Part shown: piece by piece, positions 10,126 through 19,531 of the stretch
Position numbering within the stretch: position 1 is the stretch's first letter
How the letters are laid out: each line of letters starts with the position of its first letter
Assembly (NCBI RefSeq): GCF_024918955.1
Contig: NZ_CP103423.1
Location: 62,001 to 126,000, forward strand
Origin: Mesomycoplasma molare
GTDB lineage: Bacteria > Bacillota_I > Bacilli_A > Mycoplasmatales > Metamycoplasmataceae
Direction: 5' to 3'
DNA length: 64,000 nucleotides
Notes under the pieces: generated by a model
Databases searched by the model: none
The model's input: only the letters and a program-made list of their open reading frames with translations
Told to the model about the DNA's origin: nothing
Program-made: the position numbers and the translations under genes

Positions 10126-12189
10126 CTATTTTAGAATTGCATTAATTTTACCTTCGAATTTAGAGACTGATTCAATTTTAATTTTTACTCATTGTCCTAC
10201 TTTAAAGACATTATCTTTGTTTTTTAAAAATATTTCATTTTCATCCATTTCATAATCTATTCCTGGTAAAGTAGAAACATGCACTAATGCACTAGAACCA
10301 TTTTTCATTTCTACAAAAAAACCAAATTTTTTTATAGAAACTATTTGAGCATCGAATTCTTCATTTATTTTATCTTCGTAAAATTCTGCAATTTTAATTC
10401 CTAAAACTTCTCTTTCTAGAGATATAGCACTTTGCTCACTTAAAGAATTTTTTAAAGATATTTCTTCAAGTTCATTTTTAAAATAATCAATATTTTCTTT
10501 TTTATTTTCAAAAATAAATTCTCTTAAAAGACGGTGAACTATTAAATCAGGGTATCTTCTTATAGGGCTAGTGAAGTGTGTATAAAATTTAGATGCTAAA
10601 CCAAAATGTCCTATATTTTTATCAGAGTAAATAGCTTTTTGCATCGTTCTTAATAAATTAATTTTAATAAAATTATCAAAGTTAATATCTTTTATTTTTT
10701 CCATAACATTTGCAAAAATTATAGGACTATCTGTATAAGGGATTTTGACATCAATATTTAATGATTTTAAAATATGGTTAAAACTATCAATTTTTTCAGC
10801 TTCTGGAACGGGATGAATTCTATATATAAATGGCAATCCCTTTTTAGACATAAATTCGGCAATGTTTTCATTAGCTCTAACCATAAAATCTTCGATCATA
10901 TTTTCACTAGTATTTCTATCTCTAATTACAATATCAATTGTTTTTCCATTTTCATCTAAAATTACTTTTGATTCCTCAAACTCAAAATCAATAAAACCTT
11001 GTCCTTTTTTATATTTTCTTATAATTTCAGCAAGTTCTTTAGCATTATTTAAAAGGGTATTTATATTTTCATCAAAATCTATTTTTCCTTCATAAAAATC
11101 ATTAACTTGATTATAGGTAAGTCTTTTATAAGAATTAATAATAGAAGGATAAAATTTAACCCAAGTATTTTCGCCTTTAGAATTAATTTGACACTCCATC
11201 GTAATTGTAAAACGATCAACTTTCGGATTTAAAGAACATATACCTGTTGAAAGCTCAAAAGGAAGCATAGGAATAACTCTATCAGCTAAGTAAACGGATG
11301 TTCCTCTTTTTCTTGCTTCTAAGTCAACATCATCATTTTCTTTTACGTAGTAACTTACATCAGCGATATGAACTGATAAAATGAATTCACCATTTTCAGT
11401 TTTTTTAATACTAATTGCATCATCAAAATCTTTAGTATCTTCACCATCGATTGTTACAATAACTTCATTTCGTAGATCTACTCTATTTTCTATATTTTCA
11501 TTTTTTATATCTTGAGGGATTTGTTTAGCTTTTTCTAAAACTTCTTTAGAAAAAATGTGATTTACTTCGCTTTTTTCTATAGCTAATTCTATATCTTTAA
11601 AAGGTGAATTAAGATCACCGAATCTATCTACTAAATCAATGATGATGTAATTATTTTTAATTTCTATAATTTTAACTTTAACAACTTCGTGTGGAAAAAA
11701 ACTGTATTTTTTAAATCACCTAAAACGCGATTGAATTTTAGAATCAAATGGTGTAAAATCAAAAAAACCGTTGTTGACTTTAATATATCCAAAATATTGT
11801 TTATCAGATCTTTCTAATATTTTATTAATAGCACAAAATAATCCTTCTTTATTTTCTTCTTGAAAACAAGTTGCTTCAACGATGTCACCATCTAAAGAGT
11901 TTAAAGTGTAAAATTTAGGCACAAAATAAGATTCTTCATTCTCTGTTTTTATAAAACCAAAACCTCTATTATTTAAAGAAAATTCTCCTTTTATTTTAAT
12001 AGCTTCTTTTTTGTAAAAGTAAAAATCATTCTTACAAAAAAGAAGATTTTTCTTTAGCATTTCATTTAAAAAAATAGAAAACTCTTTATTGAATTTTCTA
12101 TCTATGTTTAGTTTTTTAACTAAGGATAAATAATTAATCTCATTTTTTTGTGCTAAGGTTTGTATTTCTTTAATATTAAAATTTTTCAT
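10126..12189 (-). CDS. rnr: Ribonuclease R (RNB-family 3'-5' exoribonuclease)
   Basis: Processive 3'-5' RNA exonuclease for mRNA turnover and RNA quality control. It has 687 residues: an N-terminal helical and cold-shock-like part (NRGFGFIKTENEESYFVP), the RNB catalytic domain with HIADVSYYV and the acidic cluster upstream of GLASKFYTHFTSPIRRYPDL, and a C-terminal S1 domain (KKFGFFVEMKNGSSALVHVS). TGA tryptophans interrupt the standard-code frame near the N-terminal third and the C-terminus. It lies 2 bases behind secG, the usual secG-rnr pairing in Gram-positive relatives, and ends at a terminator. Confidence 0.95.
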
Positions 12190-12191
12190 GC

Positions 12192-12422
12192 TTAAAATAA
12201 TCTAAATAGTAGTGCAAATAATAACAAAAAAGATCCCAGTCCAAACATTGTTCATTTTAAAATTTTCTTAAAACCTCTTTCTTTTGAGACTTTAAATAAA
12301 TCTAAATCAGAAGAACCAACTAAAGCACCAGAAAAACCATTAGAATCAGGGGACATTAATAAAGAAACAATCATTATTCCTAATGAAATAATAATTAAAA
12401 TAGTCATTATTACTACTTTCAT
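12192..12422 (-). CDS. secG: Preprotein translocase subunit SecG
   Basis: Small accessory subunit of the SecYEG channel. It has 76 residues and two membrane segments: about residues 4-24 (VIMTILIIISLGIMIVSLLM) and 55-73 (after KILKW, FGLGSFLLLFALLF). Between them is the cytosolic loop SPDSNGFSGALVGSSDLDLFK, which has the typical SecG Gly/Ser-rich loop. The start ATG 12422 follows an AAAGGAGATAC ribosome site. One tryptophan is TGA. It is directly upstream of rnr. Confidence 0.9.
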
Positions 12423-12493
12423 GTATCTCCTTTTATTATAAAATATAATTAATTATAACATTTAGAAATAAAATAAGAATGAAAAGGATTAAA

Positions 12494-13339
12494 ATGAAAA
12501 TAGTATTAGCGGGAACTCCTGAATTTAGTGTACCTATTTTTGAAGAAATAATTAATAATTTAAATGTTGTTGCAATTATTTCGCAACCAGATAAACCAGC
12601 TAATAGGGGTTATAAAGTAATACCAACACCTGTAAAAGAATTAGCGCAAAAATATAATATTAAACTATTTCAACCAAATAAAATATCAGAAATAAAAGAA
12701 GAATTAGAAAAGTTAGAATACGACATTTTAGTTACAGCCGCATTTGGTCAGTGAATTCCGGATTCAGTTTTAAAAATAGCAAAAATAGCTTCTGTAAATA
12801 TACATGGATCAATTTTACCTAAATACAGAGGAGCTGCTCCTATACAACATTCTTTATTAAATGGAGACAAAGAAACGGGCATAACTTTAATTTATATGGT
12901 AAAAGAAATGGATGCTGGAGATATGCTAGCTAAAGCATATTTAAAAATCGAAGAAGAAGACACTTCAAAGGAATTGTTTGAAAAATTATCAAATTTAGCT
13001 AAGGAAAATATAGTTGATTGATTAAAAAAATTATACAATAATCAACTATCTATAACTCAACAACAACATTCAGAAGCCACTTTAGCACCAAAAATCGAAA
13101 AAAGCTTTTCTCAGGTGTTTTTAACCGATGATTACTTAGAAGTATATAAAAAAATAAAAGCTCTTAATGAAAATCCGGGAGCATTTATTCTTACTAAAGA
13201 AAATAAGAGATTAAAATTATTTAGAGCATCTTTGAATTTTGTTAAAAGTTCCATAAAATTGAATTTTAAAAATGGTGATTTATATATATATGAATACCAA
13301 TATGAAGGTAAAAAGAAAATAAATGTTAAAAGTCAATAA
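12494..13339 (+). CDS. fmt: Methionyl-tRNA formyltransferase
   Basis: Formylates initiator Met-tRNA using 10-formyl-tetrahydrofolate. It has 281 residues. The N-terminal fold is KIVLAGTPEFSVPIFEEI, the catalytic region includes NIHGSILPKYRGAAPIQ (Asn/His) and the Asp in EMDAGDML; the C-terminal OB-like tRNA-binding domain follows. I chose ATG 12494 because an AAGG ribosome site precedes it; ATG 12479 in frame is closer to a promoter-like stretch but lacks one. Tryptophans are encoded by TGA (GQWIPD, VDWLKK). Shares a bidirectional terminator with the Cys-rich microprotein gene. Confidence 0.95.
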
Positions 13340-13352
13340 AAAAAGAATATAA

Positions 13353-13386
13353 AAAAACTAGAGAAAATAACTCTAGTTTTTATTTT
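13353..13386. terminator. Bidirectional terminator for fmt and the Cys-rich microprotein
   Basis: AAAACTAGAG and CTCTAGTTTT arms around AAAATAA-type loop, with T-runs on both strands. The TAG stop of the minus-strand microprotein lies in the stem. Confidence 0.85.
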
Positions 13387-13462
13387 CTGTTGAGCATTTA
13401 CATACACCACAAGAACATTCTCTACTACATGAGCATTCTTTGCAAAAGCATTCAGTATTCAT
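13373..13462 (-). CDS. 29-residue cysteine-rich (metallothionein-like) microprotein
   Basis: Predicted peptide of 29 residues with eight cysteines at positions 5, 7, 10, 12, 16, 18, 21 and 23. Spacing is CxCxxCxCxxxCxCxxCxC, beginning MNTECFCKECSC. No aromatic residue except one Phe, no His. The ATG is preceded by AAGGAG at 6 bases distance, and the stop codon is within a shared terminator. The gene is 88 bases behind asnA on the same strand. The CxC pattern is typical of metallothioneins, so metal binding or buffering (Zn/Cu) is the natural inference. It could alternatively be a metal-delivery peptide or a redox sink. I know no described family member; too short for usual gene callers. Confidence 0.7.
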   Translation of the reverse strand: MNTECFCKECSCSRECSCGVCKCSTENKN

Positions 13463-13490
13463 ATTTTCTCCTTATTAAAAATAAATAATA

Positions 13491-13525
13491 ACTTTTTTTA
13501 TTTTAAAAGAAAAAATAAAAAAAGT
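13491..13525. promoter_or_regulatory. 14-bp A/T hairpin between asnA and the microprotein gene
   Basis: ACTTTTTTTATTTT (13491-13504) and its exact complement AAAATAAAAAAAGT (13512-13525) can form a stem with a 7-base loop. It is not followed by a long T-run on the minus strand. It may be a weak terminator or a regulatory site for the microprotein. Confidence 0.4.
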
Positions 13526-13550
13526 GTCTTAAATCTAAAAAAATCCAAAA

Positions 13551-14531
13551 TTATAGTAATTTTATTCCTTTTTTAGCTAAAGATTCTTTATATTTTTCTG
13601 GTCAAAAACTAGATTGAACTTCTCCAATATGTTTTTTTTCTAATAAAAGCATACTTACTCTACTTTGCCCTATACCGCCACCAATTGTGTAAGGTAATAA
13701 TTCATTAATTATTTTATAGTGATATGGTGAAATTTTTTCTATTTCTTTTGAGCTTTTATTTGCTTGTTCGCAGATTGCCTTTTTATCAACTCTTATCCCC
13801 ATGGAAGAAATTTCTAAAGCTTTATCTATTTCCGGAGCATATATAATTAAATCTCCATTTAAATTTCAATCATCATAATCAAAAGCTCTAGAAGAATGTT
13901 TAATTCCTGAATTTAATTTATAACCAATTTGATAAATAAAAACAGAACCATATTTTTTCGCTATTAAATTTTCTCTTTCTTCAATAGAAAAGTTAGGGTA
14001 TAAATTTTCTAAGTCTTGACTAGAAATAAAGAAAACTTTAGGAGATAACTCGTTTTTTAGTATAGGAAATTCTTTTTGTATTTCTTCTTTAGTAGCTAAA
14101 AGAGCTTTATATATATTTACAACAGTTTCTTTTAGAAAGTCCAAATTTCTTTGTTTTTTTAAAATAATTTTTTCTCAATCTCATTGATCGACGTAAAAAG
14201 AATGAGTTTCGTCTAGATCCTCTTCTTTTCTAATAGCGTTCATGTCTGTATAAATTCCTTCATCAGGAAGATATTCATATTCTTTTAAAGCTTCTCTTTT
14301 TCATTTAGCTAAAGAATGAACAATTTCTAGGTTAATTTCTGAATCTTTAGGTTTGAATGTAACTGGATTTTCCCCATTTAAACCATCGTTTAAACCAGAG
14401 TCACTACGAACAAAAAGAGGAGCAGTTGCTCTAGTTAAATTTAGTCTTTTTTGTAATTCTCTTTGAAATATTTTTTTTAGATTTTGAATAGCTAATTGTG
14501 TTTCTTTTACAGATAATTTTGATTTATACAT
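13551..14531 (-). CDS. asnA: Aspartate-ammonia ligase (asparagine synthetase A)
   Basis: Makes asparagine from aspartate, ammonia and ATP; class II aminoacyl-tRNA-synthetase fold. It has 326 residues. Family motifs are [24 protein letters not shown] near the N-terminus, the HSFYVDQWDWE segment, [11 protein letters not shown], and the C-terminal [27 protein letters not shown]. The start is ATG 14531, one base after the hydrolase stop (TAATATG arrangement). Several tryptophans are TGA. Middle gene of hydrolase-asnA-microprotein. Confidence 0.95.
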
Positions 14532-14532
14532 A

Positions 14533-15327
14533 TTAATCCTCTTTTATAAATTTTTCTATAATTTCAAAATATTTTTCTAAATTTTCAAAATAAATCATGT
14601 GTCCACATTTTGAAAAAATTTCAATTTCAATATTTTTGACATTATCTTGAAAATATTGAACACATTTTTCTTTATCTATAACGGCATCTTTTTCACCTAA
14701 AATAAGTAAACTAGGGATCGTTATTGATTTTAAACCTTCTTCAATTTTATTCATTAACTCAATATTTGGTAAACTATTCCCTAATTTTAAAATAGTGGGG
14801 TTATTATATAAAAAATAGTCGAAATTTTCTCTTTCTTTTTCCACTCATTTTTCATTATTTAATAATAAACTAGAATCATAATAAAGGGCACTTAAAAAAA
14901 CCTTAAATTCTTCAAAATTTTTAGGAAAATAAGTATTAAAGAAATCGTCTTTTTTTATTAACGAAGATTTATTCATTGGAGCGACAAAAATCATTTTTTT
15001 AAATAGTGAAGGTTCTTGTTTGTATGCAAGAGAAATAATGCCTCCACCCATCGAATGACCTATTAATATAACATTTTCTAAATTATTATTTTTTATAAAA
15101 TTAATCAATAATTTAGAAAAAGATTCAACACTAACTTCATCACTATTTTTTGGTTCCAACAAATCATTTCCCGGAAAGGAAATGGCATAATAATCGCAAT
15201 AAGTTCATTTATCCATAAAAACATTATGCCTTGTGTGATTAGAATTAAATCCATGAACAAAAATTATATTATATTTAGAGTTATTATTATTTTTATAAGA
15301 AAAAGGATAATCATATTTTATTCTCAT
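14533..15327 (-). CDS. Alpha/beta hydrolase
   Basis: Predicted serine hydrolase of 264 residues. The oxyanion-type FVHGFNS is near the N-terminus, the nucleophile elbow GHSMGG at about residue 90-95, a candidate Asp in GEKDAVIDK, and the catalytic His in SKCGHMIYFE near the C-terminus, so a complete triad is visible. The substrate cannot be told; mycoplasma relatives are often annotated lysophospholipase or esterase. The start is ATG 15327 with GTAGGT upstream. It overlaps closely with asnA, so the two are co-translated. Confidence 0.85.
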
Positions 15328-15483
15328 AATTTTACCTACTTGTTTTTTAACATAATAAATTTTATAATAAATAAAATATGTTAGTTAAAAATTAATTTAA
15401 AAATAATTACTTTATTCCCTTTATAAAAACTAAAAATAATTTGTATTTTGATATTTATTTATTTAATTTTTAAAAAATTAAAT

Positions 15484-15489
15484 TATAAT
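15484..15489 (+). promoter_or_regulatory. Probable -10 element of fba
   Basis: TATAAT 28 bases before the fba ATG in an AT-only stretch. No convincing -35 is visible. Confidence 0.45.
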
Positions 15490-15516
15490 TTTTATATAAA
15501 AATAATAAGGAGAGAA

Positions 15517-16380
15517 ATGAGTTTAGTAAATGCAAAATTAATGATGAAAGATGCATATAAGAAAAAATATGCAATCCCTCACATTAATATAAATAATTTA
15601 GAATGAGCAAAAACAGTTTTATTAGCAGCGCAAGAGATGAAATCACCTTTAATTTTAGCTACTTCAGAAGGTGCTGTAAAATACATGGGTGGTTATAAAA
15701 CAGTTTATGGAATGGTTTCAGGTCTTATGGAAGATTTAAAAATAACTATTCCAGTTGCATTACATTTAGATCACGGTTCATTTGATGCTTGTGTAAAAGC
15801 TATTAAATCAGGTTATACATCTGTTATGTATGATGGTTCACACGAAACATTTAAAGTAAACTACAACAATACAAAAAAATTAACTAAACTAGCATTAGTT
15901 AATGGTGTATCGGTGGAAGCTGAAGTAGGAACTATCGGTGGAGAAGAAGATGGAATTGTAGGTAATGGAGATATAGCAAATCCAGATGAAGCTAAAAAAA
16001 TGTCTTCATTAGGTATTGATATGTTAGCAGCAGGAATAGGTAATATTCATGGTCCATACCCAGAAAGTTGAAAATCATTAAATTTTGAAGCTTTACAACA
16101 AATATCAGCGAAAGCTAAAATAGGATTAGTATTACACGGTGGATCAGGTATACCTAAAGAACAAATCCAAAAAGCAATATCGTTAGGTATTTCTAAAATC
16201 AATGTTAATACAGAATTACAACAATCAAATGCTAAAGCTATATGAGCTTATGTAGAATCTGGAGAAGCTAAAAAAGGTAAAAACTTTGATCCTAGAAAAT
16301 TATACGCTCCAGGAACAGCGGCAATGAGAGAAACAGTTATAGAAAAAATTAAAGAATTTGGTTCAGAAAATAGAGCATAG
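15517..16380 (+). CDS. fba: Class II fructose-1,6-bisphosphate aldolase
   Basis: Splits fructose-1,6-bisphosphate to triose phosphates in glycolysis, using zinc. It has 287 residues, close to the family's usual 288. Zinc ligands are visible in HLDHGSF (the two His of the DHGS motif), in EVGTIGGEEDG (Glu), and in later His-containing NIHGPYPESW and LHGGSGI. The NVNTELQQ phosphate-binding segment is also present. The start ATG 15517 follows AAGGAGAG. The stop codon overlaps a terminator hairpin. Confidence 0.97.
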
Positions 16381-16393
16381 TCTCTATTTTTTT
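16369..16393 (+). terminator. Terminator overlapping the fba stop codon
   Basis: AATAGAG-CATAG-T-CTCTATT followed by a run of T; the fba TAG is in the loop. The T-run touches the start codon of the downstream nuclease gene. Confidence 0.75.
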
Positions 16394-16939
16394 ATGCGAA
16401 CTTTTTTAGGAAAAATCCTTTTAATTTTTCAACTTTTTTTCTCGTTATTACTGATATCTTGTAGAGAAAATAATAATTTTCAAAAAAATACACAAATGGT
16501 ATCGTCAGTTTACGACGGAGATACCTTTACATCAAAAGGTATAAGATATAGACTATTTGGTATAGATGCCCCAGAAATTAAAGACAAAAATGGAAATTTT
16601 ACAAAAAATAATAAACATTTATTTGCTTTGAAAGCTAGAAATTTCTTAAAAGAAAATATTTTAAAAAAAGAAATAGAAATTATAGAAATTTCTAAAGATA
16701 AATACAATAGAAAAGTAGCCAAAATATCTTATAAAAATAAGGACTTTTCTAAGGAATTATTAAGAAATGGTTTAGCTATTATAAGGTATATATCTTTGGA
16801 TGTTAAATCACCTTTTTATACAAAAGATAAAGAATATTATGAAGAATTATTAAATGAAGTTTATCATGCTAAAAAATGAAAAAAAGGTTTTTGAAAAATA
16901 TATAATTCAGATTCAGAAGTTGAAAAAAATCTCTATTAG
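16394..16939 (+). CDS. Thermonuclease-family (SNase) lipoprotein
   Basis: Predicted surface nuclease of 181 residues that would degrade external nucleic acids for uptake of precursors. The signal peptide ends at a lipobox LLISC (Cys23). The SNase domain follows, with residues matching the Staphylococcus active site: YDGDTF (Asp41, Asp43), Arg53 in RYRLFG, IDAPE (Asp58, Glu61) and Arg in KYNRKVA. Two late tryptophans are TGA. ATG 16394 is the best start because it begins the signal peptide, but it has no ribosome site and directly follows the fba terminator T-run. A TTG at 16358 in frame would lie inside fba. Confidence 0.88.
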
Positions 16940-17012
16940 AACTTTTTTATTTTTATTGCAAGAAATTTAGTGCATTTAAAATGACTATAATGAAGATATT
17001 TCTATAAAATGC

Positions 17013-17039
17013 TTGTCTTTTTTTTTTTTTTTGTAAAAT
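17013..17039 (+). promoter_or_regulatory. Promoter with a T15 tract as spacer (candidate phase-variable)
   Basis: TTGTCT (17013-17018) and TAAAAT (17034-17039) flank a run of 15 T residues (17018-17032), the longest homopolymer in the window. The current spacer is 15 bases, shorter than the optimum of 17. Slippage would change spacing and so the promoter strength, as known for the poly-A tracts of mycoplasma Vlp genes. Confidence 0.5.
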
Positions 17040-17070
17040 GATTTTGGATTTAATAATCTAAAAAGGCAAT

Positions 17071-17649
17071 ATGCATGAAATAAGAAAAGATAATTCTGAA
17101 GAAAAGGAAATTCTTAGAATTGAATTTAAAAGTGAAATTATGTTTATATTGGGATTCATTTTTTTCTTTTTTTTGGCAATTTTTTCAATTATTGGTATAA
17201 ATAGTGATGACGGTACTTTCAAAACCATTAGTATAATTTCTTTTATAATTTCTATATTATTAGTAATATCATACATTTTTCTACATATAAAATTTGGTAA
17301 AAAGCAAAATGTAATTATTACAAGCAAAAAAATAAAAGGCACAATATATAAATTCATTAATGGAAAATCTACCGGAATTTTATACAACTTTTCAATGAGA
17401 ATTGACCAAATAGATGAAATTTATTCTACCGGATCTAATTTACATATAGTTTTTGTTTCTGGTTCAAACAATTCTAGAGAAAAAGAAATTATTTTAACAA
17501 AATTAAAAAATATTCAAGAAGTTCAAGAACGATTAGAAGAGTTAATGAGTGAATCCAAAAATAGTACAGATTTACAATTTGAAATAGAAGCGAAAAAATT
17601 AGATTTAGAAAAAGAAAAAATAGAAGCATTAAAAAATTTAAAAAATTAG
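17071..17649 (+). CDS. Membrane protein with PH-like domain and C-terminal coiled coil
   Basis: A 192-residue protein of unknown function. Residues 1-22 are charged and cytosolic; two membrane segments follow (about 25-44 and 52-71, both Ile/Phe-rich). The middle part (residues 78-150: VIITSKKIKGTIY, SMRIDQIDEIYSTGSNLHIVFVSG) resembles a bacterial PH (bPH2-type) fold. The last 35 residues are a Glu/Lys coiled coil. The ATG 17071 follows AAAAAGG. No tryptophan. Single gene with its own T15 promoter and a terminator. Confidence 0.8.
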   Translation: MHEIRKDNSEEKEILRIEFKSEIMFILGFIFFFFLAIFSIIGINSDDGTFKTISIISFIISILLVISYIFLHIKFGKKQNVIITSKKIKGTIYKFINGKSTGILYNFSMRIDQIDEIYSTGSNLHIVFVSGSNNSREKEIILTKLKNIQEVQERLEELMSESKNSTDLQFEIEAKKLDLEKEKIEALKNLKN

Positions 17650-17707
17650 ATAAATTATAAAAATAAAGTGACAATAAATATAATAATTATTTATAATTTA
17701 AATTCCT

Positions 17708-17738
17708 TAACTCTCTTAAAATATTTAGGGAGTTTTTT
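17708..17738 (+). terminator. Terminator of the PH-like membrane protein gene
   Basis: AACTCTCT and AGGGAGTT arms (two G-T/bulge positions tolerated) around an AT loop, followed by seven T. Confidence 0.8.
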
Positions 17739-17901
17739 TAATATATTACAAATGTACACAAAATTATTTGATTTTTATGTTTTAGAGATAAATTAAATAA
17801 TTTTAAATTAAGAAAAAGTATTTTTACTTAATCTTTATATATATTATTTTGCTTATTTATTATATTTAATTATTTTTTTAAATTTATATTTAAAATAAAA
17901 A
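17739..17901. other. AT-only intergenic stretch before hslO
   Basis: I see no gene or clear hairpin here. Candidate -10 like sequences abound because of the composition, and none is convincing. Confidence 0.4.
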
Positions 17902-18747
17902 ATGTTAAAATTTAAAATTACAATGGATAAAACAAAAATATTTTTAAAAAATAATGTAAGAATAATAATTTCTGATTTAACTAATACATCTCAAGAAGCT
18001 ATAAAATTACAAAAAACAAATCCTTTTCCTTCTTTTGTTTTAGCTAAAGCAATTTCAGTTTTAGGACCTTTAGCTTCCATTTTAAGCCTAAAAGAAGGGA
18101 AAGTTTCTTCTTTTATAAAAAGTAATAATGGAACTATTAAAAGTTTAATTGTTGAATCTAATTCAAAAGGAGAAATAAGAGCCCTAATAGACAACCATCT
18201 TTTAGAAACAGAAAAAGATGAGGCAGATTTTGAAACCATACCTTTATTTTTAGCGCTTGGAAATGAAGGTCTTATGAGAATAGTAAGAACCATAAATGGT
18301 CAACAATTTGGCGGAGAAGTAAAGTTGGTAAAATCTGATATAGTAACAGATTTAGCATATTATTTTAATGTTTCAGAACAAATTTATACAGCAATAATTT
18401 CTAGTGTTAAATTTAAGGATAAGTATAACTTAGAAAGAGTTTACTCTGCAGTTTTTCAACTTTTACCAGGACATAATTCTAATGATATTGAGTGAATAGA
18501 AAACTTTATTAAAGATTATAAATTAGAAGAATATTCTTTAAATGATTATATAAAACTATTAAATGCAGAGTTTAGAGGGGAACAAGAATATAAGTGAAGT
18601 TGTGACTTTAAAAAAGCAAAAGCTTTAGAATCGTTAAAAATGTTAGATAAAAAAGAAATAGAAAAAATATTAGAAGAAGATAAAAAAATAGAAGTAGAAT
18701 GTCACTTTTGTAAAGAACTGTTTGTTTTCAAAAAAGAGGATTTTTAA
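17902..18747 (+). CDS. hslO: Hsp33 redox-regulated chaperone, with an incomplete cysteine centre
   Basis: Holding chaperone activated by oxidation when its zinc centre opens. It has 281 residues (274 if ATG 17923 is used; neither start has a ribosome site). The core matches the family: [30 protein letters not shown] and a [10 protein letters not shown]-like motif. The C-terminal redox domain normally has CxC and CxxC. Here the second pair is intact (CHFC) but the first reads SCDF, i.e. only one Cys, so three of four zinc ligands remain. Heads the ABC transporter-cinA-recA block. Confidence 0.9.
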
Positions 18748-18748
18748 T

Positions 18749-19531
18749 ATGAATAAAATAATATCTTTAAAAAATATTAAAAAAATATATGGTAATAAAG
18801 TAGTATTGGATAATTTCAATTTAGATATTTATAAAGGTGAAAGAATTGCTTTTTTAGGTGGTAATGGTTCTGGAAAAAGTACAACTGTAGAATTGATAGC
18901 TAAAATTAAGCAACCTACTTCTGGAGAAGTTTGATGATCTGATGATGTTAAAATTGGCATTCAGTTTCAATAATCTAAATATCCACTAGGAATAACAACA
19001 AAAATGTTAATCGATTTTTACTTAGATAGTTATGGTAGAGAAAATGTAGATGATAAATATATTGAAAAAATGATCAATATGTTTAGATTAAAAGAATTAG
19101 AAAATAAACAAATTTATGAATTATCCGGCGGACAGCAACAAAGAATAAATATTTTATTATCATTAATTCATAAGCCAAATTTTTTAATATTAGATGAATT
19201 ATCTACGGGTTTAGATATACAAATAAGAAGAGAAATTAGACAATATGTTTTAGATTATTTAGATGAAAATCCTGAATGTTCACTAATTTTGATTACACAT
19301 AATGTTTCTGAAGCTCTAAAAATGTGTAATAAAATCATAATATTAAATAAAGGTGAGATTTTTATTAACGATAAAATAGATAATTTAATTCAAAAACATG
19401 GAGATTTAAATAATTTTATAGATGATTTTTTCAAGAAAATTTATTTTGAAAAGCAAAGTGAAACTACAATAAAAGAGAAAAAATGATCATTTTTTAAAAG
19501 GAAGGATAAAAAAAATGAAAGCAGTTTTTAA
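18749..19531 (+). pseudogene. ABC transporter ATP-binding protein with an in-frame TAA
   Basis: The reading frame encodes a 260-residue ATPase with Walker [10 protein letters not shown], the Q-loop region GIQFQ, signature LSGGQQQR, Walker B FLILDEL, D-loop TGLD and the His-loop THN. Codon 75 (18971-18973), directly after the Q-loop Gln, is TAA; the frame then continues uninterrupted to 19531. Every other motif is intact, so the mutation is recent, or a sequencing error, or the downstream part is translated separately from ATG 19004 (which would lack the P-loop). It is followed with a 17-base overlap by its permease. Confidence 0.85.

Noticed and set aside
17058-17387. 109-codon minus-strand ORF opposite the PH-like membrane protein
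   Set aside because: The plus-strand gene has a ribosome site, terminator and coherent domains; the antisense frame reflects its hydrophobic codons.
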